Shown here piece by piece: positions 52,966 through 62,855 of a DNA stretch of 64,000 nt. A program made the translations under genes and the position numbers. Location of the stretch: positions 88,732 to 152,731 of the forward strand of contig NZ_QUKD01000004.1 in NCBI RefSeq assembly GCF_003480915.1, given 5' to 3'. Positions within the stretch are counted from its first letter, which is position 1. Every line of letters begins with the position of its first letter. Source of the stretch: Parabacteroides sp. TM07-1AC (GTDB lineage Bacteria; Bacteroidota; Bacteroidia; Bacteroidales; Tannerellaceae). The notes beneath the pieces were generated by a model that saw nothing but the letters and a program-made list of their open reading frames with translations, made no database searches and had not been told where the DNA came from.

Positions 52966-53925
52966 TTATTGTTTTAGCATATTTAATCCAAAATCAAACG
53001 TCGTACTTTCTTCGATGATTGTGATTGCTTGAAGAATCATCGGCTTAAATGCGACAAAAGTAGGATCTGTAATAGTCTCTAAAAGCGGTTTAACGATTGG
53101 TAATACAGATGTAAGCAACGCTTTTTCTGTATAAACCGTAAGTTTACCATTCTCTAATTTATACGACATTGGGATACCATTAGTCAATAGACTTTCCAAT
53201 CCTGAAGTACTATCAGCTTTTGATGACAGGAGTCCGGCTAAGTTCGGAATAACATACAGTTTTGAGTCTTTGATAAAGTATGTCAGTAGACCTGTTAAGG
53301 TATGAGGTTCCTTATTGTTCAAATCTACATATTTAATTTCGATAGTAGCATCTTCCTTAAACTCAACGGAAGTCAGATTAGTTGTATAACCGCCTACAAT
53401 GTTTTTCATGAAATTAACGAAAACATCGTTGGTTACTTCTGTTGTGCCAAAAAGAACTTTTCCTGATTCATTCGAGAAATTCAGATAAATACTGGATGTT
53501 GCATCTGTTGCATCACATGCCCAAGTTCCAACTAATGCAGAAGTATTTTTGTAAGAAACCTTTAAAGTAAGAACGCCTGTGCTGATACTACCTTCAATGG
53601 ATGTTTCACTATTATCATCTTTAGTAGAACCAGTTAAAAGGAATTTTTCTCCTTCTTTTACCATTTGGGCATTGATACTGACTTCCGGTTGGCCGATAAC
53701 AATATTATTAAGAACTACAGTTGCTGCTTCCAGCGAACTGGCATCAACTTTCACTGATTTAGAAGAACTGGCATCTTCTGCAGTTCCGTTTAAAATTAAA
53801 GATTCTGTCTTATACGTATTTGAAATAGTTTTCCAGCTGTCATCTTCTTTGTCATCATCGCTACAAGCTGTGAAAAAAGATAATACGCAAAGCATTGTAA
53901 ATAAACTAAATAATCTCTTTTTCAT
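52966..53925 (-). CDS. lipoprotein, 319 aa (DUF4925-like)
   Basis: ATG 53925 (MKKRLFSLFTMLCVLSFFTA) begins a lipoprotein signal with Cys21 followed by SDDDKEDD. The Ser-Asp-Asp run after the lipid Cys is typical of exported Bacteroidetes surface lipoproteins. The rest is beta-rich with internal repeats (LTGSTKDDNSETSIEGSIS), as in DUF4925-type proteins, which have no known function. The frame is open upstream to 54015, but those codons do not look coding. Confidence 0.8.
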   Translation of the reverse strand: MKKRLFSLFTMLCVLSFFTACSDDDKEDDSWKTISNTYKTESLILNGTAEDASSSKSVKVDASSLEAATVVLNNIVIGQPEVSINAQMVKEGEKFLLTGSTKDDNSETSIEGSISTGVLTLKVSYKNTSALVGTWACDATDATSSIYLNFSNESGKVLFGTTEVTNDVFVNFMKNIVGGYTTNLTSVEFKEDATIEIKYVDLNNKEPHTLTGLLTYFIKDSKLYVIPNLAGLLSSKADSTSGLESLLTNGIPMSYKLENGKLTVYTEKALLTSVLPIVKPLLETITDPTFVAFKPMILQAITIIEESTTFDFGLNMLKQ

Positions 53926-54066
53926 AATCCTTTTTTTGAACATTTGTTTGTTTAAAATATTATTCTCAATAAAAAATATAAAGCGAAACAAAGTAACCAC
54001 TTTATATTTTATCAATCAAGTTCGATAATAAAGAATGAATGTTCTGTATTTAAGAATTGAGTTTGT

Positions 54067-57000
54067 TTACTCTTCAATGATCACACGGAATCCCACATTG
54101 AACGGACGTTGCCACGGATAGTAGGGCTTACGGATGGACGAAGTGGAATACTTCGGACGTTCGCGCCAGGAGCCGCCGCGTACAACTTTCTGTTCAGCTT
54201 TCATAGGGGCTGCTTTTTCTTTAAGCGGATAAGGCACATAGTCGGAGCGGGTCCATTCTGCCACATTGCCATTCATGTCATATAATCCCCAGGGATTCGG
54301 TTTCATGGATGCCACGTTTGCCGAGATCAGATGATGATCGTTCACGTTCAGTTCTTTGGGTAAGAAATCCCAGAATTCACGCATCGGGTCGTTCGGACGC
54401 ATCGGTTTGGGGTTTACACCTGTAACGGCGAGATCCACGGTGGTACTGTCTGCCAGGTTTTCATACGGACCGAAGTCTGCCTGACGGTCCCCGAACCAGA
54501 AATCACCGGCCGATCCGGCGCGGGCAGCCCATTCCCATTGTGTTTCGGTAGGGAGGGTGATGTTGCACTGATTCTTTTTGCTCAACTGTTTACAGAAATC
54601 ATTTGCTTCATCCCAGCTGATACGGATTACCGGCTGCTTGGGAAGATTGGCGGCATAGCCGGGAGTGGTATGATCTTTCCAGGTCTGCCCGATGAAACGA
54701 CTGTCGTGTTCGGGGAACAGTGCGCAGAACTGCTCGTTCGTGATCTCTGTCGTGCTTATCCAGAATCCTTTCCGGACCTGTGCCTTGAAAGCAGGGGAGG
54801 CCGACGGTTCGTTGTTGTCACCCATGGCAAACGTACCGGCAGGTATCCATACCATGTCGAGCGTGATACCAGGGGCTACAGTCAGCTTGCGAGGAGCTTT
54901 GTTGTCTGCCTGCTGTTTCTGCACGGCTTCTTCCCGGTTGAAGGGGAAACCTTTGACCTTGACTGTTTTTACTTTCTTCTTGGCTTTCGAAGGAGCGCTA
55001 CCGTCGGATGAAGTGGCAGCGGTAGTAGCATCGACTTCGTTATTTTCCCGGTTTTTCAGCCAGGCGGCATAGTCCTTGATTTCTTGCTGCCAGTCCACAT
55101 GTACACCGCTGTATTTCTCTGCCAGCTCCATACGACGTTCTATCTGGTTTTGAGGAGCTTCCTTTTTTAAGTCCAGTTGGCTGAAAGCCCCGAAATAAGG
55201 CGCATTCAGGTCGATCCAGGTATATAAGGTCTGCATATCCTGTTCGGGTACTTTTACACCGTGATGTCCTGCTTGCAGGATACGAATCAATTCGCTGTTG
55301 TTGGCATAATATTCATAAGGGCGGAGTACGTAGATATCCGATTCCGGTCCCTGACGATAGACGTATGGATGCAGATTCAGATAACTTTGGTCGTAATGAC
55401 GTTCGAGTTTGGTCAGGACACCTCGTTTGTAGGTGACCATCTGATCTTTGCGGAAGTCCGGCTGGGCTACTGTTCCGTTATGGCAGGATACACAGTTACG
55501 GTCTAGCACCGGCTGCACTTCCAGGCGGAAAGTGAAAGGACGAATGCCTCCTTCGGGTGATTTCAACGCATGGGGATTGATTGTCGAAGCGGTCGTGCGT
55601 TTGGGCATAGCGATTGTGTTCTGGTCTTCGTGGCAACCCGTACAGGAAACGATTTCGCCGGGCATACCTGTCAGCCAGCTTCTCATCCACTGGACGGCGG
55701 CTCCGTTTTTATCCAGCGGCTGGATAGAAACAGGTGTGTTGGCCGGTATCTTGAACATGACGGAACCGTCTTCTTCGACCGGAACCGTACCGAGGATACG
55801 TTTGATATCCCATCCACTCTGGATACCTTGTGCATCGTGGTCGGATGGGGCGAGGATATAGGCATATTCATAGGCAAAGATACGGAGCGATTTGACCGTT
55901 CCGCGAGGCACTCCCTGTGTTCCTTCCCCTTCATAAATATCCTGAATGAATACGGTTGCCTCTTTCTCTCCCGGTTTGATCTTGGACGGGATGACAGGGG
56001 GCGTTTCCGTTTTCTTCAGAGGGATAGGAGCGGTGAGACCTTCGCCTTCCTGTTCGGTTATGAGGGTCAGGTTATCGAATATGTCTACCAGGTAGATTCC
56101 CCAAAGTGCATCGGGGGCAGGTTTGCAGGCTACCAGGAAGTATTTTTCGTTTAGCGGATACGGTTTCATAAACTGGGGCCAAACGCCTTCTACAAGCTCG
56201 TCTTTGATGATCGGGATAATCGGACGTTTGCTGAAAGGCAGTTCCTGTATCATCCCTTTTTCTTCTTTGCGGCTCTTGGCCGGATCGAAGATGATCAGTC
56301 GTCCTGAACGTGAAGTCCCGTGATGACCGGAGATGATACCGATAAAACGGCTGTTGTATTTGGAGAGCGGTTTCATATCGAACGTACTGTTCGGGAAATA
56401 AGAACCACTGCCGTATAGGGCTTTATTTTCTGTACCATCCGGATTCATATGCATCACGATGCGGGAGAAGTAATGTGTGAGGTCCGTGTATTCCCAGCGA
56501 GTGTACATCAGGCGGCCGTTGGGAATGACGATTGGTGCCCAGTTGCCATCCTGGTCGAATGTTAACCGGCGTATGTTTTTCGTTTCCGGATCATAAGAGA
56601 TGAGGTTGGCGACTACATCATCTCCGTGCACACAGGGAACACCGTTGTAACCGATATTGCAGGTAGCGACCACTTTGCCGTCCGGCAGGTAGTTAGCATC
56701 ACAAAATTCCAGGTCCGGCTCATCGACCGTTATCTTTTGGTGGAGTCCGCTTCCATCCGTGTTTATTTCGTAGATCTGCCATTTCCGGTTTTCGTCGAGC
56801 GAAGAAAAGAGCAGGCGATCGGCATCCCAATGTAGCTGGATGTCAGAAATGGGAACATCCGCAGTCGGTTTATAGAGTATCTTGCTTTGAATTTCTCCAC
56901 GTAGATTGGAGAGATGGCAGATTTCGGCATCATATCCTTTGCGTCTGTTGGAGAAAAGGGAGTTATAGTTGGCTGTGGATGTACCGAGCGACGGTCCCAT

Positions 57001-57399
57001 GGCCTTGCGTGCTTTATCGCCCAGATGGTAACGGGCTATCAACAAGTTATCGATATCCAGCAGGGGATTAGCTAAGATGATTTCCCGTTTGAGGGCGAGC
57101 AGTTTTTCTGCTTCGTTAATTGTTTGCAGGCTTGTGTCTTTTGCAAGATACTGATTTACCCGGGGCAATAAAGATTCCAGCTCTTCCAGTTTTTGATAGA
57201 GTCGGGGAGCTTGGTCACCCAATGACGATTTTGAGTCATCCAAATAAGCACGGATAGCTTTGGGATTTACCCAATCCACTTGCTCTTGCAGGCGGTTTAT
57301 TTGTATTTGACGCAACGAGTCGGCCTCAGTGGTTGCCTTACCCCATATAGGAAAGGTTAATAAGAGCGAGAATAAATAGAGTTTATATCGCATATTCAT
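54067..57399 (-). CDS. secreted HzsA-like di-haem / sulfatase-modifying-factor fusion, 1110 aa
   Basis: A signal peptide (about residues 1-22) is followed by a helical region (to 140). Next come a beta-propeller-like segment with ATCNIGYNGVPC and DPETKNIRRLTFD (about 180-450) and a domain holding two c-type haem motifs, CTGCH (586-590) and CVSCH (636-640). The C-terminal 250 residues (from about 860) are a formylglycine-generating-enzyme-like domain (VWIPAGTFAMGDNNE, GLYDMNGNVAEWTRSD, VVRGGSW, GFRVI). The hydrazine synthase alpha subunit is the known relative of the middle part. The fusion occurs in Bacteroidetes and probably works in the periplasm. It may serve electron transfer or sulfatase maturation; the FGE active-site cysteines are not evident. 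Confidence 0.85.
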   Translation of the reverse strand: MNMRYKLYLFSLLLTFPIWGKATTEADSLRQIQINRLQEQVDWVNPKAIRAYLDDSKSSLGDQAPRLYQKLEELESLLPRVNQYLAKDTSLQTINEAEKLLALKREIILANPLLDIDNLLIARYHLGDKARKAMGPSLGTSTANYNSLFSNRRKGYDAEICHLSNLRGEIQSKILYKPTADVPISDIQLHWDADRLLFSSLDENRKWQIYEINTDGSGLHQKITVDEPDLEFCDANYLPDGKVVATCNIGYNGVPCVHGDDVVANLISYDPETKNIRRLTFDQDGNWAPIVIPNGRLMYTRWEYTDLTHYFSRIVMHMNPDGTENKALYGSGSYFPNSTFDMKPLSKYNSRFIGIISGHHGTSRSGRLIIFDPAKSRKEEKGMIQELPFSKRPIIPIIKDELVEGVWPQFMKPYPLNEKYFLVACKPAPDALWGIYLVDIFDNLTLITEQEGEGLTAPIPLKKTETPPVIPSKIKPGEKEATVFIQDIYEGEGTQGVPRGTVKSLRIFAYEYAYILAPSDHDAQGIQSGWDIKRILGTVPVEEDGSVMFKIPANTPVSIQPLDKNGAAVQWMRSWLTGMPGEIVSCTGCHEDQNTIAMPKRTTASTINPHALKSPEGGIRPFTFRLEVQPVLDRNCVSCHNGTVAQPDFRKDQMVTYKRGVLTKLERHYDQSYLNLHPYVYRQGPESDIYVLRPYEYYANNSELIRILQAGHHGVKVPEQDMQTLYTWIDLNAPYFGAFSQLDLKKEAPQNQIERRMELAEKYSGVHVDWQQEIKDYAAWLKNRENNEVDATTAATSSDGSAPSKAKKKVKTVKVKGFPFNREEAVQKQQADNKAPRKLTVAPGITLDMVWIPAGTFAMGDNNEPSASPAFKAQVRKGFWISTTEITNEQFCALFPEHDSRFIGQTWKDHTTPGYAANLPKQPVIRISWDEANDFCKQLSKKNQCNITLPTETQWEWAARAGSAGDFWFGDRQADFGPYENLADSTTVDLAVTGVNPKPMRPNDPMREFWDFLPKELNVNDHHLISANVASMKPNPWGLYDMNGNVAEWTRSDYVPYPLKEKAAPMKAEQKVVRGGSWRERPKYSTSSIRKPYYPWQRPFNVGFRVIIEE

Positions 57400-57434
57400 G
57401 ATATTGTTTTAATGTTATTCGATTATTAGTTATA

Positions 57435-57465
57435 CAAATGTACTGGTTTACGTGTACGAAAACAT
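57435..57465 (-). promoter_or_regulatory. possible promoter for the fusion gene
   Basis: The minus strand reads TACATTTG (57442 to 57435), a TAnnTTTG -7 box, 36 nt before the fusion gene's start. The -33 box is weak. Confidence 0.4.
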
Positions 57466-57530
57466 ATAAAATCGTATCAAATGCGATCATTATTATCTCT
57501 GTTACTGTCAATCGTTAAAAGCTAATGATA

Positions 57531-57573
57531 AAAAAGAGGTTATCCGATTGATTATTCGGGTAACCTCTTTTCA
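57531..57573. terminator. terminator hairpin after the SusD gene
   Basis: AAAAGAGGTTA 57532-57542 and TAACCTCTTTT 57561-57571 pair, with an inner CCGA/TCGG step. It follows the minus-strand SusD gene and has U-runs in both directions. Confidence 0.8.
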
Positions 57574-57595
57574 ATATTAGTCGGTACCAAACCTG

Positions 57596-59503
57596 TTATT
57601 TATTTTCCCAGCCTTGATTCTGAACAAAATTTTCGTTCATAATTAATTCTTCTTTTGGAATAGGCCAGTAATAGCGATAGTCATCCCAAGGTAATGTGCC
57701 TTTAATTGTATTTTGATACGGGCTCTTTGGATAGCAGATTATAAAACCGTTTTCATCAACAAAAACTGTTTTATTTAATTCTACAGCTACTGCCGTTTCC
57801 GGTTTGGTGTTATGAGTTCCATCATATAAATCTTGAACAGAAAGAAAGTTCATACCACGCAAAGGCACTGTCAGTAATTTACCGGCTTTCCAACGCATCA
57901 AATCTTCGTAACGGTGATTTTCAATTGCTAACTCAATACGACGTTCACGGCGGATCTCTCGTAATAAAGGACTGACTGTGTAGTCTAATTTGTCTGCATA
58001 GATTTTGTCCAAACGCGGGTCAGCCGGTTCTTGTCCAACAGTCAATTTGGCAGTCGGATATTTTTCGAAATCAAATCCGGCACGTTCACGCAAAGCATTG
58101 ATTGTTAAGTCAACATCTGATTGGCTCAATGTTCCGTTTAATTCATATTTTGCTTCTGCGTACATTAACAGAAGCTCTGCATAACGGAATTCGATAGCTG
58201 CCTGGATACCATTAGTTGTACGGTTTTCTTCTTCAGGGTCACCCATCCAATGTTTGATTACACGGTAACCAGTCATTGCTGCTCCACTTGCATTGTAGGT
58301 TAAATTTGGATAAGTAATACCATTTTGTTCCAAATCAACAACACCTCCTTGATAGATTGTGACGTATTCTCCCGGTTTACAAATTGTTTGGGTTAAGCGA
58401 GGGTCACGATTTTCTAATTCAGTCCATTTCCCGTAATCAAGGAAGTTCGGATTCTTTTCATAGTTACCTTCACTACCTCCTGTATAAATCGGACGCCCAT
58501 CGATGCAAAGGTATTCGTCGACGAGTCCTCGTGTTGCTCCCATTGCTTCACGGTTAGAATTATTTTGATTGTAATAACGTTGAGCAGCATGTCCTACTTT
58601 GGATTCCAGGTAGTTGCGAGATAAAATAACTTCTGGATTATTGGAAACGTCTATAGCTGCGAACATTTTCCAATATGTATCATCACCGTCCTTATAGAGT
58701 GAATATTTACCGAGTAGTGTTTCACAAGCTTTTACAGCTTCTTCTAACCATGTATTTGCTGTGTTTTGTAAGTTCAATTCCGTGTGATATTTACGGAAAG
58801 TTCCTTCGAATAAACAAATACGAGCTTTTAAGAAGTTTGCCTGATCTTTGTTTAATCGGTCTGTTTCCTGATTGGCTTTTTCCGGTAACCAGTCGACAGC
58901 TTTGTTTATGCACATTAAAACAGAGTCCATAACTTCTGCACGTGGTGCACGTGGAGCATATAATTCCTCAGAGTCAACGTTTAAGTCCTTTGTCAACCAA
59001 GGTACATCACCGAAGTAGAGAACTTTCTGATAATAGTCCCAAGCTTTGAAGAAATAGGCTTCAGCAGCATAAGCATTTTTCTTTTCCTGACTTAATTCAG
59101 CTTTGTCATAGTGTGAGAGGAAGAAGTTTACTTTACGTAAATTCCACCAATACCATCCTGTACTTTCTTTAGCTTCTGTAGGAACGATTAATTCGCCAGC
59201 TAAGCTACTGAGTTCGTTACCTGCTCTTACACAGTTATCTGAATAAACATCTCCATACATCAATGGACTGCCTGTAACTCCTAAAGGATTAATATCCGAA
59301 TCGGCCCATCCACTTCTGTGCCCTATAATATAAAGTGGATATAAACTGTTCAGCATCATTTTTAAATCTGTTTCAGATTTCCAGAAACTTTCATCGGTAA
59401 TTTTATCCAGCGGATAACGTTCCATGAAATCGTCGTTGCAGCTTGGTAGTAATGTTGCAGCTAGTCCAAGTGCTAAAATGTATTTTTTTATGCTTAATTT
59501 CAT
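57596..59503 (-). CDS. SusD/RagB-like surface lipoprotein, 635 aa
   Basis: Signal MKLSIKKYILALGLAATLLP precedes Cys22, the lipidated residue (SCNDDF). SusD hallmarks include YAAEAYFFKAWDYYQKVLYF (about 147-166), IEFRYAELLLMYAEAKYEL (about 431-449) and RRERRIELAIENHRYEDLMR (about 519-538). At 635 aa it is larger than average, like SusD proteins for complex glycans. It follows the SusC gene with a 31-nt gap in the same operon. Confidence 0.95.
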   Translation of the reverse strand: MKLSIKKYILALGLAATLLPSCNDDFMERYPLDKITDESFWKSETDLKMMLNSLYPLYIIGHRSGWADSDINPLGVTGSPLMYGDVYSDNCVRAGNELSSLAGELIVPTEAKESTGWYWWNLRKVNFFLSHYDKAELSQEKKNAYAAEAYFFKAWDYYQKVLYFGDVPWLTKDLNVDSEELYAPRAPRAEVMDSVLMCINKAVDWLPEKANQETDRLNKDQANFLKARICLFEGTFRKYHTELNLQNTANTWLEEAVKACETLLGKYSLYKDGDDTYWKMFAAIDVSNNPEVILSRNYLESKVGHAAQRYYNQNNSNREAMGATRGLVDEYLCIDGRPIYTGGSEGNYEKNPNFLDYGKWTELENRDPRLTQTICKPGEYVTIYQGGVVDLEQNGITYPNLTYNASGAAMTGYRVIKHWMGDPEEENRTTNGIQAAIEFRYAELLLMYAEAKYELNGTLSQSDVDLTINALRERAGFDFEKYPTAKLTVGQEPADPRLDKIYADKLDYTVSPLLREIRRERRIELAIENHRYEDLMRWKAGKLLTVPLRGMNFLSVQDLYDGTHNTKPETAVAVELNKTVFVDENGFIICYPKSPYQNTIKGTLPWDDYRYYWPIPKEELIMNENFVQNQGWENK

Positions 59504-59534
59504 AATCGATTTATGCTATTTTGAATTGTACTAT

Positions 59535-62500
59535 TTAGAAACCAACTTGTAGACCGAATGCAACAGAGCGCATCATCGGATAAGAAGATGAAATCTGATC
59601 CGGGTCATAAAGATTTGGTATCTGAGTGATTTCGAATAAATTGTATCCGGAAATACTCAGTCGGACATTAGAGAGTTTAGCTTTGTTTACCCAAGCTTTC
59701 GGCAATGTATATCCCAGTGCCAATGTTTTCAGACGAAGATAGGCAGCGTTAAACAGATAACCGCTTTGAGTAATGCTGGAAATACGTCCGGCATACATCG
59801 GATATTTGGCATTGGTACGTTCCGGAGTCCATGAGTTATTATACATTTCCCAGTTACCGGAAGTTCCGGAACCACCCCAAAATACGTTGTCATTAATCCA
59901 TACATCTTTTTTACCGACCCCCTGGAAGAAAATGTTCAAATCGAAGTTTTTCCAGGAAATGTTACCAGTAATACCATATTGGAAACGAGGAGTAGAATTA
60001 CCAATGATTTTACGGTCTCCTGGATTTTCAACAGTTTCATCGCCTTTGGATATTTCTCCGTCGTTATTTAAGTCAGCATATCGTACATCACCCGGATATA
60101 TGGTTGATTGAATTTTTGTCTGACTTGGACCGATTAGAGTCAATTTTCCATTTTCATCTTTAGTAAAATCACTTTCCTGCAAAATGCCAACTGTCTCATA
60201 CCCCCATATTTCTCCCATTTTCATACCGTCATAAAGGGTAGAGAGTAATTTGTTTGGGTTTCCTGTAAATTTGATAACTTCAGATTGGTAGTCGGATAAT
60301 ACCAAGCCTACATCGTAACGAATACCGTTACTTAATTGATCTTTCCATTTCAAACTTAATTCCCAACCGTTGGTTTTTAGTTCTCCAGAGTTACGCTTAG
60401 GAACGGTAGCGCCCAATACAGCTGGAAGTTTTGTCCCGTTCATAAGAATGTCTGTTGTGCGACGGGTGTACCAGTCGAATGTGGCGTCCAGACGGCCTTT
60501 CAACAGGGTTACGTCTACACCGAAGTCAAGCGTGCTGGCTGTTTCCCAAGTCAAGTCGCTGGCAATGATACCTGTGGGACTCATACCTTTGATCTGATCT
60601 CCGTTCATTACCCATGAGATATAGTCGGCTGCACCGTAGCTGGCAATATAAGCGTAATTGGCTACATCCTGATTACCTAAAGAACCCCATGAACCACGAA
60701 CTTTCAGGTTGTCTAACCAACTGCGTGTATTTGCCATGAATTTCTCTTCTGAAAGTCTCCAACCGGCAGAGAAAGACGGAAAGAACTTGAAACGAGAGTT
60801 CTTTCCGAAGCGGGAAGTTCCATCGTAACGACCACTGAATTCAAACAGATAGCGTCCGGCGTAATCGTAGTTGGCACGAACAAAAGCACCACGGATGGCC
60901 CAATGTTCCTCGTTGTCTCCAGAGTATTGAGTACCGGTAGTCATACCTAAAGTAGGCAGGTCATTTGTCAGGATATCCTGAGCTTCTCCATATAGTTTGC
61001 GATAGTGATACCATTCTTGGTTGAATCCGACAACGCCTGATACATTATGTTGCCCGAATGCTTTGTTGTAGTTTGCGTATGCATTGATTGTGTAATAGTC
61101 AGAATGGGTTGTTTCTTCTCTTACAGTGGAAGGATTAGTATGTGTCGTATTTAAGTTGACCCAATCGCTTACCACATATTCACGTAAAGGTATGATACGT
61201 TTTTGGAAGTATTCAGTCGGGCGATAAGACAATTCTGCCTTGATATTTAATTCAGGCAGGATGGTCAGGGTGGGAGCTACACTATACACAGTGTTGGTGT
61301 TGTGTGTTTGGCGCGTTGCACCATAAGCTAACCAACCAAAAATATTGTCTGTCCATGCATTCGGAATCGGGTCATTCGGACCGGTTTTCAACGGCATATT
61401 CAAATTACGTCCAGGTTCATTTTTCATAGAAGCCCATACGGATGATCCTTTTCCACTTACTAACCATGGTTCGTTATAATTGCTGGTGTTGAAAGAGATT
61501 TTGGATGCGACATCGAACCAGTCTGTAATTTTGGTTGTCAGGTTCACATTGATGTTATAGCGTTTTTGTACATCTGTGTTTACTTCATACATACCTTCCT
61601 GACGTTGGTAGCCCAATGAAATGTAGTAACGTGTTTTAGCCGAACCACCACTAATAGAGATATTATGACGCTGAAGTGGTGTCCAGTTTTTTACATAATT
61701 TTCATACAGGTTGTTGTTGGCAACCCATGTTATGTCTGTAGCACTACCTTCGTTGTAAATCCATGCATTTTCCGGTCTCGGATCTTCCATATATTTCTTT
61801 TTGGCAGCCAGCAGTGTTTCCATCCAGGGAGTCACCGTTCCACCTGTCATTTCTGTCTGTTTATTGGATGCCAGTTGATGTGTGTATGAATCTAGAATGT
61901 CCGGAGTGTGTGACGGTGTATTCCACTGCATATTTAAGTTATATGTAACTGTTGCCTTGGTTTCGTTTTTTCCGGATTTTGTTGTAATCAACATAACACC
62001 ATACGTTGCACGTGCACCGTATATGGCTGCAGCAGAAGCATCTTTCAGAATAGAGATGTTTTCGATATCGCTCGGGTTCATCATATTCAGATAGTCTGTA
62101 TCTACCTGGATACCGTCGACAATGATCAGCGGACTACCGGATTTTACCTCCCATTCGTCTGTTTTGCCTTCTTTTAAGCCGATAGAAGTACCACCACGTA
62201 CGTTGAATGAAGGTGATGAGTTTGGTGACGCATTCGTTGCCGACACGTTCAAGTTAGGAACAACGCCCTGCAATGCCTGACCGACATTGGCAACCGGTTT
62301 GTTTTCCAGCACTTCGGCACCGACAGAAGCAACGGCACCTGTCAGGTTTACTTTCTTTTGTGTACCGAAGCCGACTACAACCACTTCTTCGAGGGCTTGT
62401 GAGTCTTCTTTTAATGTAACGTTAATAACCTTATTTCCCTTTACAGCTATTGTTTGGGTTTGGTATCCCATATAGGAGAAAACCAATTCGCTGTTTGCGG

Positions 62501-62696
62501 GCACAGAAGAAATCATGAAATTACCGTCTATGTCGGTAATGTTCCCGATTGTGGTCCCTTTTACCTGGATAGAGACACCGATCAGCGCCTCGCCCTTCTC
62601 ATCTTTTACATTACCTGACACAGAAATGTCTTGTGCCATTAATTGGTGGGCGAAAAGAAAAATTCCCATCAACATTGTTAAAAACTTGTTTCTCAT
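59535..62696 (-). CDS. SusC-like TonB-dependent outer-membrane transporter, 1053 aa
   Basis: Signal peptide to about residue 21 (HQLMAQ). The carboxypeptidase D-like domain DISVSGNVKDEKGEALIGVS follows (about 23-105). The TonB-box region has EEVVVVGFGTQKK (about 110), then the plug domain and a beta barrel to the final FGLQVGF. It belongs to a different subfamily from the SusC at 40763. With its SusD it forms the uptake part of a locus controlled by the hybrid regulator just upstream. Confidence 0.95.
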   Translation of the reverse strand: MRNKFLTMLMGIFLFAHQLMAQDISVSGNVKDEKGEALIGVSIQVKGTTIGNITDIDGNFMISSVPANSELVFSYMGYQTQTIAVKGNKVINVTLKEDSQALEEVVVVGFGTQKKVNLTGAVASVGAEVLENKPVANVGQALQGVVPNLNVSATNASPNSSPSFNVRGGTSIGLKEGKTDEWEVKSGSPLIIVDGIQVDTDYLNMMNPSDIENISILKDASAAAIYGARATYGVMLITTKSGKNETKATVTYNLNMQWNTPSHTPDILDSYTHQLASNKQTEMTGGTVTPWMETLLAAKKKYMEDPRPENAWIYNEGSATDITWVANNNLYENYVKNWTPLQRHNISISGGSAKTRYYISLGYQRQEGMYEVNTDVQKRYNINVNLTTKITDWFDVASKISFNTSNYNEPWLVSGKGSSVWASMKNEPGRNLNMPLKTGPNDPIPNAWTDNIFGWLAYGATRQTHNTNTVYSVAPTLTILPELNIKAELSYRPTEYFQKRIIPLREYVVSDWVNLNTTHTNPSTVREETTHSDYYTINAYANYNKAFGQHNVSGVVGFNQEWYHYRKLYGEAQDILTNDLPTLGMTTGTQYSGDNEEHWAIRGAFVRANYDYAGRYLFEFSGRYDGTSRFGKNSRFKFFPSFSAGWRLSEEKFMANTRSWLDNLKVRGSWGSLGNQDVANYAYIASYGAADYISWVMNGDQIKGMSPTGIIASDLTWETASTLDFGVDVTLLKGRLDATFDWYTRRTTDILMNGTKLPAVLGATVPKRNSGELKTNGWELSLKWKDQLSNGIRYDVGLVLSDYQSEVIKFTGNPNKLLSTLYDGMKMGEIWGYETVGILQESDFTKDENGKLTLIGPSQTKIQSTIYPGDVRYADLNNDGEISKGDETVENPGDRKIIGNSTPRFQYGITGNISWKNFDLNIFFQGVGKKDVWINDNVFWGGSGTSGNWEMYNNSWTPERTNAKYPMYAGRISSITQSGYLFNAAYLRLKTLALGYTLPKAWVNKAKLSNVRLSISGYNLFEITQIPNLYDPDQISSSYPMMRSVAFGLQVGF

Positions 62697-62855
62697 ATAA
62701 ATTATAATAAATGGTTAACACTTATTGATTGACCTGCTGCAAAAGTGATGAGAAATCAAGGCTAAAAAAGCCTATTTCGTTTCAAAAAAGGTTAGTTTTG
62801 TCTCTAAATAGAGGGCTTGAGACTATTTTTACTTGTTAATAAAGGATATTTGTTT

